Below, piece after piece: positions 63,118-64,000 of a DNA stretch of 64,000 nt; within the stretch, counting starts at the first letter, position 1; each line of letters begins with the position of its first letter. Both the position numbers and the translations under genes were made by a program. The notes beneath the pieces were generated by a model, which did no database searches, was not told the DNA's origin, and saw nothing but the letters and a program-made list of their open reading frames with translations. The stretch comes from CAVSRC01 sp963750065 (GTDB lineage: Bacteria > Pseudomonadota > Alphaproteobacteria > Rhizobiales > Kaistiaceae): NCBI GenBank assembly GCA_963750065.1, contig CAVVPK010000018.1:27714-91713 (forward strand), in the 5' to 3' direction.

Positions 63118-63602
63118 ATGAGATTGATGCGTCGTCCGCCCCGAAAGGGCGGCTCTGGGCGACCTGAACCATGGGGGGAGCGGAGCGGCGCCCCCGCTGG
63201 GGAGAGGTTTCCGACCTTTCCCCATCGGGGCCACCCCGGCGGGACCGTCGGCACTACGACCGGCCGCCCTCAGGGCCTGAACCCCGCGCGAATGCGGGGC
63301 GTAGAGCCCGCCGGGAGACGGACAAAAATCGCCGCGGCGGGCGCTCGGCGAGCGCCCCATAGTTTCGCGGAATACCGCACGGCATTCGCCGGGCGCCCGC
63401 CACCCCCTATGCCTTCGGGCAGGGTGAAAGTTCTTTGGAAGGTCAAGACTCGGAGCCAATCGCTCGCGAGAACGAGGACGCATACTTTCTTGTCGTCCCT
63501 GCGCATGCAGGGACCCAGTAAGCGCCGAGGCCGGCAATTCAATCACATGCGCCTGCGCGTACTGGATGCCCGCTCGGGGGCGGGCACCACGGTCGGCCCA
63601 GT
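63118..63602. repeat. Hairpin-rich spacer, palindromic repeat candidates
   Basis: No gene is supported. Three perfect hairpins: CCCCGC-N6-GCGGGG (63282-63299), GGGCGCTC-N3-GAGCGCCC (63339-63357), and GTCCCTGC-GCAT-GCAGGGAC (63495-63514). The last is followed ~55 bases later by TGGATGCCCGCTCGGGGGCGGGC, another hairpin. The style resembles dispersed palindromic repeats of alphaproteobacteria. Confidence 0.5.
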
Positions 63603-64000
63603 TCACGCGATCGTCTGACCGGTCTTCTTCCAGTCGGCGAGGAAGCTCTCCAGGCCCTTGTCGGTCAGCGGGTGCTTGGCGAATTCGAGCACCGCCGGCG
63701 GAATGGTGGCGACGTCGGCGCCGGCCATCGCCGCCTGCTTGACGTGCAGCGGCGTGCGGATGGAGGCGGCGAGGATCTCGGTCTTGAGGTTGTCGAAGTT
63801 GTCGTAGATCGCGCGGATCTCGCGGATCACCTCCATGCCGTCGAAGCCGATGTCGTCGAGGCGGCCGGCAAAGGGCGAGATGAAGCTGGCGCCCGCCTTG
63901 GCGGCAAGCAGCGCCTGATTGGCGGAGAAGCACAGGGTGACGTTGACCATGGTGCCCTTGGACGAGAGCGCCTTGCAGGCCCTGAGCCCGTCCCAAGTGA
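63603..64000 (-). CDS. Transaldolase / fructose-6-phosphate aldolase-like protein, 3' part
   Basis: The last ~132 codons; the gene enters from beyond base 64000. Translation from the window end reads TWDGLRACKALSSKGTMVNV, then TLCFSANQALLAAKAGASFI and SPFAGRLDDIGFDGMEVI, the small (~217-aa) bacterial transaldolase type, ending FLADWKKTGQTIA. The Ser/Phe-Gly block after the catalytic-lysine strand is present; the lysine itself lies outside the window. Transfers a dihydroxyacetone unit in the pentose phosphate pathway or cleaves fructose-6-phosphate. The apparent ATG at 63950 is internal. Confidence 0.92.
   Translation of the reverse strand, partial: TWDGLRACKALSSKGTMVNVTLCFSANQALLAAKAGASFISPFAGRLDDIGFDGMEVIREIRAIYDNFDNLKTEILAASIRTPLHVKQAAMAGADVATIPPAVLEFAKHPLTDKGLESFLADWKKTGQTIA

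Noticed and set aside
63118..63618. A 166-codon plus frame and shorter frames in the spacer before the transaldolase gene.
   Set aside because: The sequence is dominated by hairpins, translation is Arg/Gly/Pro-rich and lacks any family feature.

Overview
The window looks like chromosome of a GC-rich alphaproteobacterium, most likely of the order Hyphomicrobiales (Rhizobiales). The pointers are the linked order valS - PopZ-like gene - tolC, an aapJQMP amino-acid uptake operon, the CobP/CobQ (aerobic-type) cobalamin genes, and overall gene content. The genus is not resolved; gas-vacuolate prosthecate genera would fit the gas vesicle cluster, but that is inference.

Layout. 0-9 kb (mostly minus): start of valS, a 274-bp MITE-like element, a PopZ-like polar scaffold gene, tolC, a PCMT-like methyltransferase, and an RND efflux pump (permease plus adaptor) divergent from a TetR regulator, with a clear palindromic operator between them. 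9-11 kb: an SLC13-type permease and tRNA-Cys. 11-19 kb: a vitamin B12 island holding btuB-btuC-btuD (minus), btuF-cobD (plus) and cobP-cobQ (minus). The cobP-cobQ pair lies under a cobalamin riboswitch, with a 20-codon reading frame between riboswitch and cobP. cobQ has no stop codon near its expected end. 19-30 kb: amtB-glnK with a candidate sigma-54 promoter, tRNA-Asn, and housekeeping genes (acyltransferase, photolyase, cysteine synthase, AlaX-type editing protein, LysE exporter, mercaptopyruvate sulfurtransferase, OmpA-like protein). 29.7-34.4 kb: aapJQMP. 34.6-37.5 kb: metC and a membrane glycosyltransferase. 37.6-46.3 kb: a sugar-uptake operon (binding protein, two permeases) divergent from ROK regulator - GH3 glycosidase - Gfo/Idh/MocA oxidoreductase - ThuA-like protein. 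This reads as import and breakdown of a glycoside, possibly by 3-keto chemistry. 46.3-47.3 kb: a DUF2934 protein and a thermonuclease-like protein.

47.6-61.3 kb: a complete-looking gas vesicle cluster, all on the plus strand and mostly chained by 4-bp ATGA/GTGA overlaps. The order is FixJ-type regulator, gvpA, a GvpC-like helical protein, an unknown protein, gvpN, a coiled-coil protein, gvpH (Hsp20), an HEHAH metallopeptidase-like protein, gvpF/L, gvpG, gvpO, a small Cys protein, gvpJ-like, a CDC48-type AAA+ ATPase broken by four +1 shifts, gvpF/L fused to a J domain, gvpF/L, gvpM/S-like, gvpF/L, gvpK. GvpA forms the shell; N, F/L, G, J, K, M/S and O are the usual assembly set. The HEHAH protein, the GvpF/L-J fusion and the broken AAA+ gene are the most unusual parts.

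61.3-64 kb: a truncated gene remnant, an IS110-family element, a spacer dense in hairpins, and the 3' part of a transaldolase-like gene that leaves the window.
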